Below are positions 12,029 to 23,828 of a stretch of DNA of 64,000 bases, piece by piece; position 1 is the first letter of the stretch; each line of letters opens with the position of its first letter. The stretch comes from Micrasema longulum (lineage: Eukaryota; Arthropoda; Insecta; Trichoptera; Brachycentridae), in the NCBI GenBank assembly GCA_022494885.1, contig JAGVSM010000824.1, forward strand, positions 124,001 to 188,000, in the 5' to 3' direction. The notes under the pieces are model-generated. The model did not search any database, was not told the DNA's origin, and saw only the letters and a list, made by a program, of their open reading frames with translations. A program made the translations under genes and the position numbers.

Positions 12029-13570
12029 AAAAGTATGAAAAAAAATATTCCACCTAGAAATTTCCTCTCCTTACGATTTGTTTACATTTTCAATCGTTTT
12101 GAGGTTGGAACTTTTTCCCTTAAAGTTTATTTAAAATATGAGAAAGAAATAACTAAATTTTGAAGTCGAATTGAATTCCAACATAAGTCAGTTTTAAAAA
12201 CGAGCGCCTAGATTCATGAATTGATTCTGCACTATGAACATACGAGAGGGTGTAGGCATTAAATGTTGCCCCTGTAAAATAATATTTGGTAACCATATTT
12301 TTCCCATCCGTTTGACTATCTTCCTGAGTGTACGTATCGAGAAGTTATAAAAACAGCTTTATAATCGCTCGGTAGATAAATACAGATGATCGTTATGCAT
12401 ACCGTCTTGCTATTTGTCTAAAGTTTTGTAAAAATCATGTTCAAGCGAGCATTTTTTGCTTGAATTGATATTTGTATGAGATTGTAAACGCTTTCAAGTG
12501 GGCACTTTTTATCACAGAAGCCTATTTAAAATATAATTTAGAACTATTTTCAATTGAAGTAAAGAATCTGGACTACATTTTTGGGGTCATTCATTGGTCG
12601 GATTCGATCATAAGACGTCGAGATGACAAGTCGGTAGAACATACCAAAGTAGATAGAGATAGAACAGAATTTAAGTGTACCGTTTCGATATGTACATAAT
12701 CGCGGCACAGATTACAGAAAACTCTTTCGCGTTTTTTTTAGTTTGGCGATAAGAATCTTATCGATGTTTTTTGTACGTGGGCGCCTTTAAGAATTCTTAA
12801 GTCATCAGATGTTTTGTGAGGTATTTAGCTAGCAAGCTGTTACCCACGAGATATTTAAAAATGTATTGTAAACATGTTTACTTGGTTATTTTTAAAGAAT
12901 AACGTACATTTACGATATTATAAATTAATGAACTATTATTGTTAAATTAAAATCATTTCAGTTATAAGACTCACTTTTTTCACGTGTTTTATTATTTAAT
13001 TTATGTCTGAAATTAATATTATCGATAAAATATAACAGATAATATCCTACGAACTCTGAGACTTAAGGTCAAATAGTATTATTATCTCTTCTCTTGACAC
13101 CTTTAGGATTTTTTTATAAGAAATAATGACTGTGGGTTTATCTGTTCGCATTGAGGGAACAATCGAAATCGTGCAGGAAATGTGTAGGCGAATTGAAAGA
13201 TTAGGAAATTTGGTTTCCTGAGATCTTCACTCGCGTGCTGACAAAATATTTTACTCCAATCCGTCTTTTGGAGGTCACTCCTGATATATCTCTTCAGATT
13301 GAAGTCATTATTCAAACTCGAATAAGTATTTTGTAATATTAATCATAACGGCAGCTAATTTGAATAAAATCTTCCTTTGCGATCTGATCAACGTTGATAA
13401 AATTATCAGAGGCAGAAGTTAATACGCCCAAAATATCAGTTTTTAATAAAAAATGAAAGAAATCAACTAAAAAATTTACCATAATACAAAACTGTGTATA
13501 ATATAAATTATATATAAATTCTTAGAACAAAAAAATATGATAGAAATTATAATAATTCCAAATAATCATT

Positions 13571-13607
<37 letters not shown>

Positions 13608-16489
13608 ATGTATTTCTTTAGTTAGTTTATATTACAATAAGTATATGAACTAATTTATTCAGATATGTTAATGAAAACTGTATTCATATCATCTTGCAGT
13701 AAATGAAACATTTTTTTAAAATTTATTCAAACTTTCTTCATACTTCAAACATTCAAGCATCTCATAATACATTTTTAAACCTTTAAACATAATCTTCTTT
13801 CGGGTTTATACTTTTTTGTTAAATGATAGCCTTATCAAATCCCTATTTCTGATTACATGCTTATGATTTTTCTATTTACTAGTATTTTATTGATGAGGTA
13901 TTTGGGCATTCGATTGTTACAGTATTTGCGACCAGATTTTACTGAGTTCGGCGAGATCTCGTAGAATAAAAAAGATACAGTTATTAGCTATATATGAATC
14001 CGTTTAATTTAAACGAAAATGTAAACAAATCGAAACAGTATTGCTCAATCGATTTTTTGATATTTTTATTTAAGTTTATATGAAGTGAAATTGTAAAAGA
14101 ATACCTTAAAAACAGTGCATTCAGATTTTCACCAAATTACTATTCCACACCTCAAATATACCATACTCTAAGAATATACCATTGCAATTCTCTTTTGTTT
14201 TTTCTCTATGACTACTGAAAATAGGTATTTTTTGTAAGTGTTTTACTTGTTACTATGGTTAAGACTTCAGTTAATAATAATTCGTGCCTAGAAGAGGTTG
14301 ACAATGAATGAAATATTTTAAAAGTAAATTTTGTGACTTACCTTATAAAGCGGTATGAAATTGTAATGGACAATTTACAGCAGGAAGTATCCTACAAAAG
14401 CTGCAGGTAATTTTGATTTGGTTAAGATATGATTTTTATCCAACTGTTGCCTTTAAACTCATATTTTATATTTTTATTAACTTGTGAAAGAGAGTACCTT
14501 GAACTTGGAGTTTTTATTTGAAATTAAAGAAACTTGAAATTATTGAAATTGACACCAATATAGAATTTGCGTCAATCATTATAAACATTTATCTACGTGG
14601 AGAGAGTTACCGCTAATCCTAGTCCAAAGTGTGCTGAATGAAAAAGAAAGTAACACCACCACGTAACAATACACATTTCAAGTCTTGATTATATCCGTTG
14701 AAATAGATCTTAACTTTTGCCCTTTATACTAAGTGGTAAATATTCTCGTATTTTTTTGTTTGTTTGAGATAATTCACCTACTTGGTATGAGAAGCGTATA
14801 ACTGCTCCGTTTAAATGGGTTAAGTGGCTTATTATCAAGTTGACTTTTTCACGTGCATCTTGCATTTTTTTGCGCTTTGATGCAATCACACCTTTTTGCA
14901 CTGCGCGTACTTTGTAAATTAACGAAGATTCTAGTGAAACTTTGTAATATATTGCAGTTGATTTCAAATTGACAGTTTTGTTTTTTACAATAAGATTAAA
15001 AAATGTATTATTTCGTGATAGTCCAAAGGTTTAGTTACAAAATATATACATATAATGCATTAGTGTTTTGCGAACATAACATCAGTTTTACTTTTCATGC
15101 ACAAAATATTAAAAATGCCTGTCATGTTTTCGAGTGAAATTTTGCCATTGTTATTATAAACTATTGGTTGAAATGTTAATGACAATTTTGATATCGGACT
15201 ATGGTTTCGTGTCCAAAAGATCAAATTGATTTTTTGCAACAAAAGTGTAAAAAAACGAAAATAAGTTGGTTTTTGTTTTTTAAATACTAAAATTATACGA
15301 CATACATTTTTTATGCATTTGTTTCATTGTCGTGATAACTACCTTTTGTTTTATTTTTAGTTTTATTTTACGTGTGTCAGCATACTATTTATAATGATAA
15401 AATAATTTGATAAACAGTCCAATTTATCGTGTTGGTATTTTTTCTATCATTCCAATACTTTTTATTTTTCTATAAATAGTAAATTTATTATTTGAATTTT
15501 GAAAAGTTTATCCTAATTGTAGAGATATATTACTATTAACATTTGTAATATACAAAATAAACACAAATTCTTTTTTTGTCCGCTAGATAATTTTCAAATA
15601 AATACCTACTTTGTAATAAGGGTTGTTTGTCAAGATAGGGTTTTATTGTGATTCGCATCAAATAACGTAAACAATCTTTGTTCTATTTTTTTTAACCTAA
15701 ATGTTATTTAATTTCAACTTAATAGTTTTTATTTTTATTTCATTAGCACTTTATATAAATTATTGAAATTAGGGGTTATATGCACGACAAAATATAGTTT
15801 TTTTAAAACACAATATTCTATCGTGAAAGACTTTGATATTTTTGTCAGTTTTTAGCGTATTTTAGTGCGTTTTTTCAGGCAATCGATGCACTTCAGTATT
15901 TGCTTTAATTTATTTTTTAAAACCAAACGCCTTTTACATCGTGTTTAAAAAAAAAACGTTCTTAATTGTTAATATTAAAAAGTTTGTAAAGTGACCGTTC
16001 AAATTGAATTAAAAAAACTGTATGTCTGTACTATTACAGACAGTCATATTTATCTCTTAAATATGTCTTTTTGTCTCTATTAAAATGGTTTTTAATCAAT
16101 GAACACACAGTTAAATACCATTCCTTAATTACAATCAGAAATTAAGTTTTGGTATTATTATTTAGAAAGGCCTGGCGGAAGTGAATCCACATAATCCATC
16201 GATTTGTTCTCTTCGCCAATAATCTGTGATATATATTATCGGCCTACACCCTCTGTATCTTCTTTAAGGGATTAGAAATAATAGATTACATGTTTTGTAC
16301 CGAGTAGAACTAATTAAATTTATCTCAATCAAAAACATATATGTAGTAGATGATTAAAGAACACGTATCATTTATTTAAATATATTGACTGTGGTATTTG
16401 TACGATTGCCTGCCATACTTGAGGTCCAAATTCCAAACTTTACATAGTCAACTTACAATGTATTTTTTTTATCACCAAACTGAATTGTA
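12029..16489. other. Gene-free AT-rich stretch
   Basis: No gene was recognised. The minus-strand frame at 14710-14967 (85 codons, internal MQDAREKVNLIISHLTHLNG) looks more protein-like than most but has no known relative that I recognise. A short inverted repeat 'tgtctgta' / 'tacagaca' lies near 16025-16042. Confidence 0.4.
13574..13603. repeat. (TA)n microsatellite
   Basis: An uninterrupted run of about 15 TA units. Confidence 0.95.
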
Positions 16490-16640
16490 CCGGGTCGTGG
16501 TTCCATGGCTAGTTGCGGACTAACGGATCAAAAGGTCCGAGATTCAAACTGTACTCTACGACGACTTGATTCCTATTTTATTGAAAAGGGTTATTTACTC
16601 GTTGAAAATGGCACCTAAAGCTAAAAAAATTTCAGCATGA
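16490..16640 (+). mobile_element. tRNA-derived SINE, family B
   Basis: The head 'gggtcgtggttccatggcta' is followed by 'ggtccgagattcaaactg' and 'tactctacga', matching the better preserved copy at 56.74 kb box by box. The shared body ('gttatttactcgttgaaaat') continues to about 16640. Confidence 0.65.
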
Positions 16641-17659
16641 CTTGTTTACCTAAGTTTAATTTGTTTATTTATTTATTGTTTTAGGGTGCAAACATTCGCC
16701 ATCACAGATGCGTGGTTAAAATATTTGGTGAGTAATATTTGTCTGAAAAAAATATGGTATTTAGTATATTTATTTAATAAATACGTTTTTAATTATTTAG
16801 GTAAAATGCATTGGTTTGTTAAATTTTGGTGTTTTAGGTTTCTTTTTTTATAAATGGCAGTTATAAAATAGTGTATTTTTCTCCTCTTATATATTTTGGT
16901 AACAAAGGTTTAAATAGTTAAAACGTTTAGATTTCAACAAAACAAAGGAAAAAACGGTGATTCTAAGAAAACTATTCCTACTAAGGACATAAAAAAACAA
17001 TGTGAAAAGAAGACACTTCTCGTAGTAGGAAGAACGTTTTTTTTTTTAGTTATTTAGTATAATCTATTATAAAATAGGTATAGTTTTTATAGCGTTGTGT
17101 TTTAAAATCCCCATTTTTTGCTAAACAACCTTAAGAGGTTACCTTTTGTTTGACCGACAGTAAAATACGACCCACGCTTGTTATATTAATAATATCCTTA
17201 TTACGTAAGCTAGAAACTTGGGGATTTTTCGTTTTTTTGTAAATAATCATATTATTTTTCAACTTTATTTTAATTTTTAAAATCATCAGATAGCGAGTAA
17301 TGATAGTAATCTTTGGAACGAAAACACAGAACAGTAATAAAAAAATCTGCGAAGGCATTTTCGAATTGGAAAACTTTTTTTTTTAAATATTCACTTAGAT
17401 GGTTTAAATGCTTAAATTTTTGTTCACCTATATATTCTTTATTATTTATTCTAACTTAAAACAGGACTTAAATACCAAGCAGTTGAGACTTGTGCCATTG
17501 ATGTAAACTTATAAATAATTAGTGGATAAATAAAATCACATAAAGTTTGTTTTTGTCAAAATTTACGAAAATTGTTTTTTTTGAAATATTTTATCTGTTG
17601 TGTTTATTTAAATCTGAAATTTTATTCGAATAACGGAAAAAAAATGTACGAAGTCTACG
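16641..17659. other. Gene-free AT-rich stretch
   Basis: No supported feature. The minus-strand frame at 17131-17358 is low-complexity and has no recognised relative. Confidence 0.4.
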
Positions 17660-18080
17660 TAAAATCCAAATATGTTATATGCAAGACTATGGGGAAAACA
17701 AAATGACATAAATAGACTACAACGACAGCAAAATACAATATTTAAGTTAATATATGATCTCCTATATCTAACACCAACTAAAGAAATTATTTAAAAACCA
17801 TTTAATGTTACAAAATTTATTTAGCTAGAATTCTGTAAAGTTTATTTATGAAAGCCACTAATACTATTGAAGACAAATAACGAAAACTTAAAAAAAACTG
17901 TAATAAACATGGACAGAATACGGGAATATTAAAACAATATCACAAACAACATTTTAAAACCAGACAATGACAACCGAGACTAATAAACTAAAGTTATACA
18001 ATAAATTACCAGACGAAACGAAACAAATCAATCTTTTGAAAAGATGATACAGATATTTTCGTCAACAACAGAGTATATAT
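17660..18080 (+). mobile_element. LINE relic, polymerase C-terminus
   Basis: Fragments in changing frames read LWGKQNDINRLQRQQNTIF, LIYDLLYLTPTKEI and, near the end, INKLKLYNKLPDETKQINLLK. This order (thumb region, then 'xLYNxLPxEIK') is typical of Jockey/CR1-like ORF2. Stops and frameshifts are frequent, so the copy is old. The terminal motif resembles the relic at 41.1 kb. Confidence 0.75.
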
Positions 18081-19974
18081 TATTTTATAAATGTAGTATT
18101 TTAAATGAATTCAATAATCCATTAGGATTAAAATACAAAAAATAGTAAATAAATAGTTGTAGTTAATTCATTTAAATACAAAAAATATCATGATATTGTT
18201 ATAAGACGGGTAATTTATGTACTTATATTGTAATAACATAAATAATAAGTGATATTTTAGATCAATCAATAATAGCTTTGTTATTTTGTTGGTTGAACCA
18301 GTGTTTAAGTAATTGACACATTATTGTAAAATAACCTACTTTTGAAAATATTACTAAATAACGTATATTTTACAAGTGACATGTCACCATTACAACATTT
18401 TTGTTAATCATTGATCATAAACTGAAATAATGGCTTCATAGACAAGAGAAAAAATTTGTATGTATGTTTAAGGGATAGAATAATAAATTATAGGATAATT
18501 AACTAGGGATATTAATAAAGTAAGTGTTGTAACACTTATAGAAGCAACGACTACTTTCCTAAGTGATAAAGGGGACTTTAACATGAATTTATCGTTTTAG
18601 AATCCTTAATTTTTTAATGTTACACTAACGGCTTTAATCATGAGCTTTATTTCCCAGTAATAAATACTCAACCTGACGTACGTTAAATCCTTGAATTAAT
18701 TTATAACATTTAATTGAAGCACTTAAAACTTTCCAAGTTTTTAAAACACATACATTTTTATAACCAGCGTTCACACGTGAAGTGAGACTTGAAAATTCAT
18801 AACCCTTCGCTCCTTCAAACGTTTTTATTCGAAAATTGCAAATGTAACTAGATTACTGCTGCAAATAATGTCACCCTTTCCAGAAAAACAGTGATTAAAT
18901 TAAAAAAACGGTTTTCCATTTTATAGCGTACATATTTAACGTAAGGTGATAATTTTTTGATATAGTGTGCTACGATGGGATTGCGTGGTCAATCTGTCAG
19001 TCAGACTTTCGAAAAAAAAAAAAAATATCTTAATTTTATATTTGAAGCACCAACTTTGTGATTACTTATTAAAATAAAATAAATGAAAACAGATTTGTCT
19101 TTAACCTTTTTTTTCTACCCACCAATAAAGAAGCCAATGATGTGTGAAGTTTTTTTATTTTTTTTAACATCAAAGTGAAAGGAGTCTAAAAAGTTGCATT
19201 TTGGATCACATTGAAGATAAAACTATTTTTTTTAAATTAAAGATATAGCTTAATTACATTACAAATTCAAACACGTTTTAAAAACTACCGAAACGAAAAA
19301 AGTTTACACTCCCGGAACTGATTCGAAAACAATGGCTCATTAAAACAATGCTACCCATTTATTACAAAACGAAGTGCAACTCACGCCCTTAGATGCTTAT
19401 TAAATAAGGTTGAATGCACATTATAAAATTGAATAATACTAATTTTCTTACTTAAATACATAATGAGAGCCGGGTTAGCGCTAAAAAAATGATTTTTGGA
19501 AAACTTCAAGCTCTGGTTAAAGAGCCAAAAGTAGTATCAAATATTTTTTTGCATTCTGATAATCCAAACGGTAACTTTTTAGAACTCTTTCATTTCAAAA
19601 TTCAGAAAAAAAAATATCGGTCCACCCTATTGTATAGCTTTGAAACCAGCCGGTAGAAAAATTCAAAATAATCTGTTAAAAATAAACTTGTTTTGATTCA
19701 TTTTATGAACATAATTTCACTTAAATAAATAAAAGTTTTAACTCATTTGTGATAATTATAAAATATGGAAAATTTAAACATAGGCACAATAGTCAATGTG
19801 ACGCAATTTGTAACGTGATCACTCAAAATAGCCAACAATTGGTTGTTGGCTCTGTAAATACTTAGTCTTTGATATTTCCTGATTAAAAATACATTTTATT
19901 ACAAATATCTAATGAATACCTGTCAAGATTTAATGGTTTAAATTATTTTATTTTATTGAAAAAACAAAGATTCA
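18081..19974. other. Gene-free AT-rich stretch
   Basis: No gene or recognised repeat. A small hairpin 'agccaacaa' / 'ttgttggct' with a 4-base loop lies near 19828-19850. Confidence 0.45.
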
Positions 19975-20330
19975 AGTAGATTGAATGCTGTTGAAATGCT
20001 ATGTACGATGGGTGCGCAAATGTCGAGATCCGTATATTGGGTAAGGCTGAGATCAGCACTATCGATAAAATTAAGAAAGGAGTTCTGCGTTGGTTTGGAC
20101 ACGAAGAGCGAAAGAACGCAAATGCGAATGTTGATAGATGCAGAAAACGAGGACGACCGAGAAAGACACGGAACATCCAAATCCAGCACATATTTTATGA
20201 TGGACTTTTGAAAAGTCATAATTATTGGCGTGCGTGCATGAAAAGATTTGTGAATGTAGAGGAAACCAAATTTATAAGCAATGACAGAAATATGGCTTTC
20301 TATCATCTCTGCTTGCTCTTAAAGGGATGA
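19975..20330 (+). mobile_element. LINE relic, polymerase C-terminus
   Basis: The frame at 20001-20330 contains KKGVLRWFGHEERKNANANV, RKRGRPRKT and RACMKRFVNVEETKFISNDR. This is the usual end of insect endonuclease/reverse-transcriptase LINEs ('LRWFGHVERM ... GRPRxT ... RACMxRxMxVDEAK'). The N-terminal part is absent, so it is a 5'-truncated copy. Confidence 0.85.
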
Positions 20331-21046
20331 TTTTTTGTTTGTTTTATTTATAAACAGTTTTTTTTTTTAAAAAACTTTGTCTCTTGCTATCTAATATCAT
20401 TTAGGTACATGCACCATTTTTCCCATTCATATCATTTCACAGAAAAACCCAAATAAGACATTTATATTTTTGTGTGATATATATTTTTTACAAAATATCA
20501 TTTGCCTTTTTATGTTTGTGACAAAAAGTCATGAATAAAATTTCCCGTTTTATGCTCCGAAAAAGTGACCAAACGTTCAGGTTAGGAGATCGGATACTCT
20601 CATCTCCTCGGTGTATCGTTGTGCACTTATATTTTTATCCCCTTGGGAAATTATATGAGAAAGGTTGGTCACAGTCCCATATTCACAATTTGAATTATCC
20701 CAACTGGTTTTTAAAAATAAAAATAATTCCTAGTCGCCAGTTTCATTTACTTAAATATTTTTGTATTTTTTTTAAGAAGTAGGTAGGTAAGGAAAGTATA
20801 AAATAAAACATGTAATAAAAGTTACAAAACCGGTTAATCATTTTAAATACAATCATATAAATAAACTTCTGGAATAAATTGAGTTTAAAAATCCACCCCC
20901 CCCCCCTCCGCCAATCATACTTTTATATCACAACCATTTTTAAATTTTTCCCTGTTCATATATTATTTTATTTATGAATGATTAGAAAAAACACAGAAAT
21001 TACATAAATAAAATACAAATAAAGACATACCTTTGGTTGAAACTAA
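20331..21046. other. AT-rich stretch with a C-homopolymer
   Basis: The only feature is a run of 11 C at about 20896-20906, unusual in this composition. The frame at 20531-20782 has no recognised relative. Confidence 0.45.
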
Positions 21047-21410
21047 TTAAAAAATATAATGATAATTTCGCGTGAGCGGTAAAAGCGGTCGTTGATCAAT
21101 ACAGCAATAAATCTGAGACGCTGTTCTGTGGCTAGTGTTTGTTTGAGACAGATTCAAATGGTTATTGACAAAAACGGGGGACGCAAGCACGTAAAATGAG
21201 CGCTGTATCTGTGTTTTTTTTTTTGCTGTAACAGGCCAAAATAATTTTACGATTTTCATGAATAATGAAAAAAAATATTACACAGCATGTATTCATGTTT
21301 TTTTTTTTCAAATTTCTAAACTTTAGAATATTTCGTCTTTTGATTAAGGCATGATGTGCATCTACGCTCGCAAAAAAAAAATTACCACAGTCTTTTAAGA
21401 CATATTTTTT
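21047..21410 (+). repeat. Unidentified repeat X, copy 1
   Basis: It aligns by eye to 22.89-23.14 kb through ordered blocks: 'aaatggttattgaca', 'gcgctgtat', 'gctgtaacaggccaaa', 'aaactttagaatatttcgtc' and 'accacagtcttttaag'. It is longer and richer in G+C at its 5' end. No transposase or tRNA-like head was found. Confidence 0.65.
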
Positions 21411-22373
21411 TTCTAATTCCCCCTTTCAAAGAGATTCTCCATTGCTGTTATTTGTCAGTAATTAAATTCTTCGTAGGCTGTTTATAGAATAATAAGGAAA
21501 TATTTAAAATGAAATATGTATTGTTTTTATGAACATTTTTTCTAGAATTTAATAATGAATTCGATTAATAAGAGATTATTCCTCATTAATTAAACAATTT
21601 AATGATGTTTGAGATAAAACTTGAAACTCTATTCTAAGTATACAAAACTTTTTGTCCAGAATAAATACTTTATTTTTAGGCAATGAGAGACAATAAACCA
21701 TTTTGACCGTTTCAGTTAACTTTTGTTGACTCTAGTACGTTTGAAGTTGTACCATTAACTTTTTTTAATAAAAATTGGGTTGCTCAGTGGAAGCTGGTGA
21801 CTCACAAAAGATTCACACGGGTAAGTCCCAATTTAATTTTGATGAAATTTTTTTGACTGTAAAACTTATTCAAAAAACTTTTTTTTAATCAATTAAAAAA
21901 AAAAGAAATTCACATTATTTTATTGTATGGAATAGTTTGAAATAAGTTTTTTTTCTTGCAATTTGTTTCTTGAGAATCTAAGTACTAAAAAATATTATTT
22001 TAAAATAAATACAACAACTTGATATAATGAATTTTAGAATTAGAAGTCGTTTAATCACCCTGGAATAAGAAGTGTTCTGTTTCAAAATACAACAAAGAAT
22101 ATAAACTATGGTACAAAATTAATTGTTTTTTTTTAAACGTTTAATGCAGGGGTGCTAAAATTTTCATCTTTATACCTATTTTAACAACATTGAGTAAAAA
22201 CATAGTCTTGAATTTTACTTTTAAGTAATCAAACTTAAATACTTTTCGAAACTAAAAAGTTACCACAGATATTCAAGCAAAATACTTTGTTTGGAATCTT
22301 TTAAGAGTATGAAATATGTCAGAAAATGTAAATTTCATTAAATGTTATAATAATATTCTAAAAATTCAATCGG
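21411..22373. other. AT-rich spacer
   Basis: No feature supported between the two repeat X copies apart from the hairpin annotated at 22374. Confidence 0.4.
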
Positions 22374-22413
22374 AACTTTCGGAAGATTGCAAAATTGCAA
22401 TCTTCTGAAAGTT
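22374..22413. repeat. 19 bp hairpin with one mismatch
   Basis: The arm 'aactttcggaagattgcaa' (22374-22392) is the reverse complement of 'ttgcaatcttctgaaagtt' (22395-22413) except at one position. The spacer is two bases. The arms are less AT-rich than the flanks. Confidence 0.8.
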
Positions 22414-22570
22414 GACTATATGCACCCCATTAAATGATCAATTTATTTTATTGACTCCTTATTTTGAGTCTACTGTTAACAATTTACAGAGTCATAGTAA
22501 ATGATGCAGTGGGTCACGTAATCTTTAAAGCATCCTATTTTTGGCCAAAAGCCTGGACATCCATTTGCCC

Positions 22571-23145
22571 AAGCAAATGCTCTTGCGTGGCTGTGATGCC
22601 ACACTAGTCGACATAGAATACAAGACTTAATACATCTCTCTTATTTTTTCAAATGATGAACTCGTATTTTTTGTAATCTTCAAATTGATATTTTAAAACC
22701 GGATTTGGAAGGTAAAATTTGTATAACTATGCTGGATGTTAATACAAAAAATATTTATCCTTGCTACGCAAAGAATTAATGTCCGCTAATTCAGCATCAT
22801 ATCTGTATACGAGAGAGCATGAATATGGAACTCATAACAAGGAAGACAGAAAAGCTGTTATGTGATGGATGTTATGTAAAACATATTCAGTTGGTTGATG
22901 ACAGTTACAAGGTACACACGCGCGTAATATGAGCGGTGTATTTAGGATTTTAAATTTATTTTGCCATAACAGAGCCAAATCACATGTTAATTTGCATAAA
23001 TTATGGAAAAAGAATTACTAAACAATATGTCTCCATGCTTTTTTTTAATGTCTGAACTTTAGAATATTCCGTCTTTTACTTGTAGTTACACGATTACAGC
23101 GTGCAAAGGGATTATTTACCACAGTCTTTTAAGAGTTAATAATAA
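22571..23145 (+). repeat. Unidentified repeat X, copy 2 (longest)
   Basis: The 5' part (22590-22680) matches the 4.0 kb copy and the 3' part (22890-23140) matches the 21.0 kb copy, so this copy links them as one family. Shared blocks include 'gtataatatgagcggtgtat'-like sequence, 'gccataacagagccaaat', 'gaactttagaatattccgtc' and 'accacagtcttttaag'. The consensus is at least about 570 bp and appears non-coding. Confidence 0.65.
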
Positions 23146-23769
23146 AAATGTTGTTTTTTATTCATATACTAGGGGACTATAACTCTACTTTTTTCGACGT
23201 AATCATAATACTGCATAGGTCAAAAACAAAAAAAAAAGTTTTATCGAATTATCTTTCACTAATCAACTAGAGTGGAAAAATCATTTTATGTTCAATACTA
23301 AAAGTTTAAGAAAATCATGGACGAAGTCTAAAAAATCAAGAGGAAGACTATTTTTTCAAATCTACGTAATCGTGAAGTAGAAATCTTGATTAGATTAAAT
23401 TGAAGTGAAGGGAAGCTTTTTATCACATTTTAAAGCACTTAATTAATTTGTATGGGATAAGGAAAGAGGAAGGAAGGTTATATCAGAGTCGGGGCCACCT
23501 TAAATGTTTCTGCCTTTTCACTTAATTTAAAACTGTTTATCTGATAAGTTTCAAAGGGAGAGGGCGGCTTAAAATTGTCCTACTTGGCTACTTGGCCTAA
23601 GTGAATAAACGTTTATTCGCCGAGGGAGAGACAGTCAATCATTTTAAATTTTTACACTTCAGAGATTTGATAAATATACTATTATAATCATCAAATACCA
23701 GACATAACATAAAATATTTGCATATAAATACAAAAGTTACACATTGGGCAAGACAAAATATTTCCTTTG
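23146..23769. other. Spacer with a 16 bp palindrome
   Basis: A perfect palindrome 'gaataaacgtttattc' lies at 23603-23618, within a patch flanked by purine-rich sequence. No gene was recognised in the rest. Confidence 0.6.
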
Positions 23770-23785
23770 TTTATTTTTTTTTATT
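23770..23785 (-). terminator. Candidate poly(A) signals of the nessy-like gene
   Basis: Two AATAAA hexamers on the minus strand (23780-23785 and 23770-23775) lie 43-60 bases beyond the stop codon. The region is so AT-rich that chance matches are likely, so the actual cleavage site is uncertain. Confidence 0.45.
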
Positions 23786-23828
23786 TTAAAAGTATAAAAA
23801 TACAATCACAAGATTTAATTTTGAATTT

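Noticed and set aside
13574..13603. Functional role for the (TA)n run
   Set aside because: Common microsatellite in AT-rich genomes; nothing around it suggests function.
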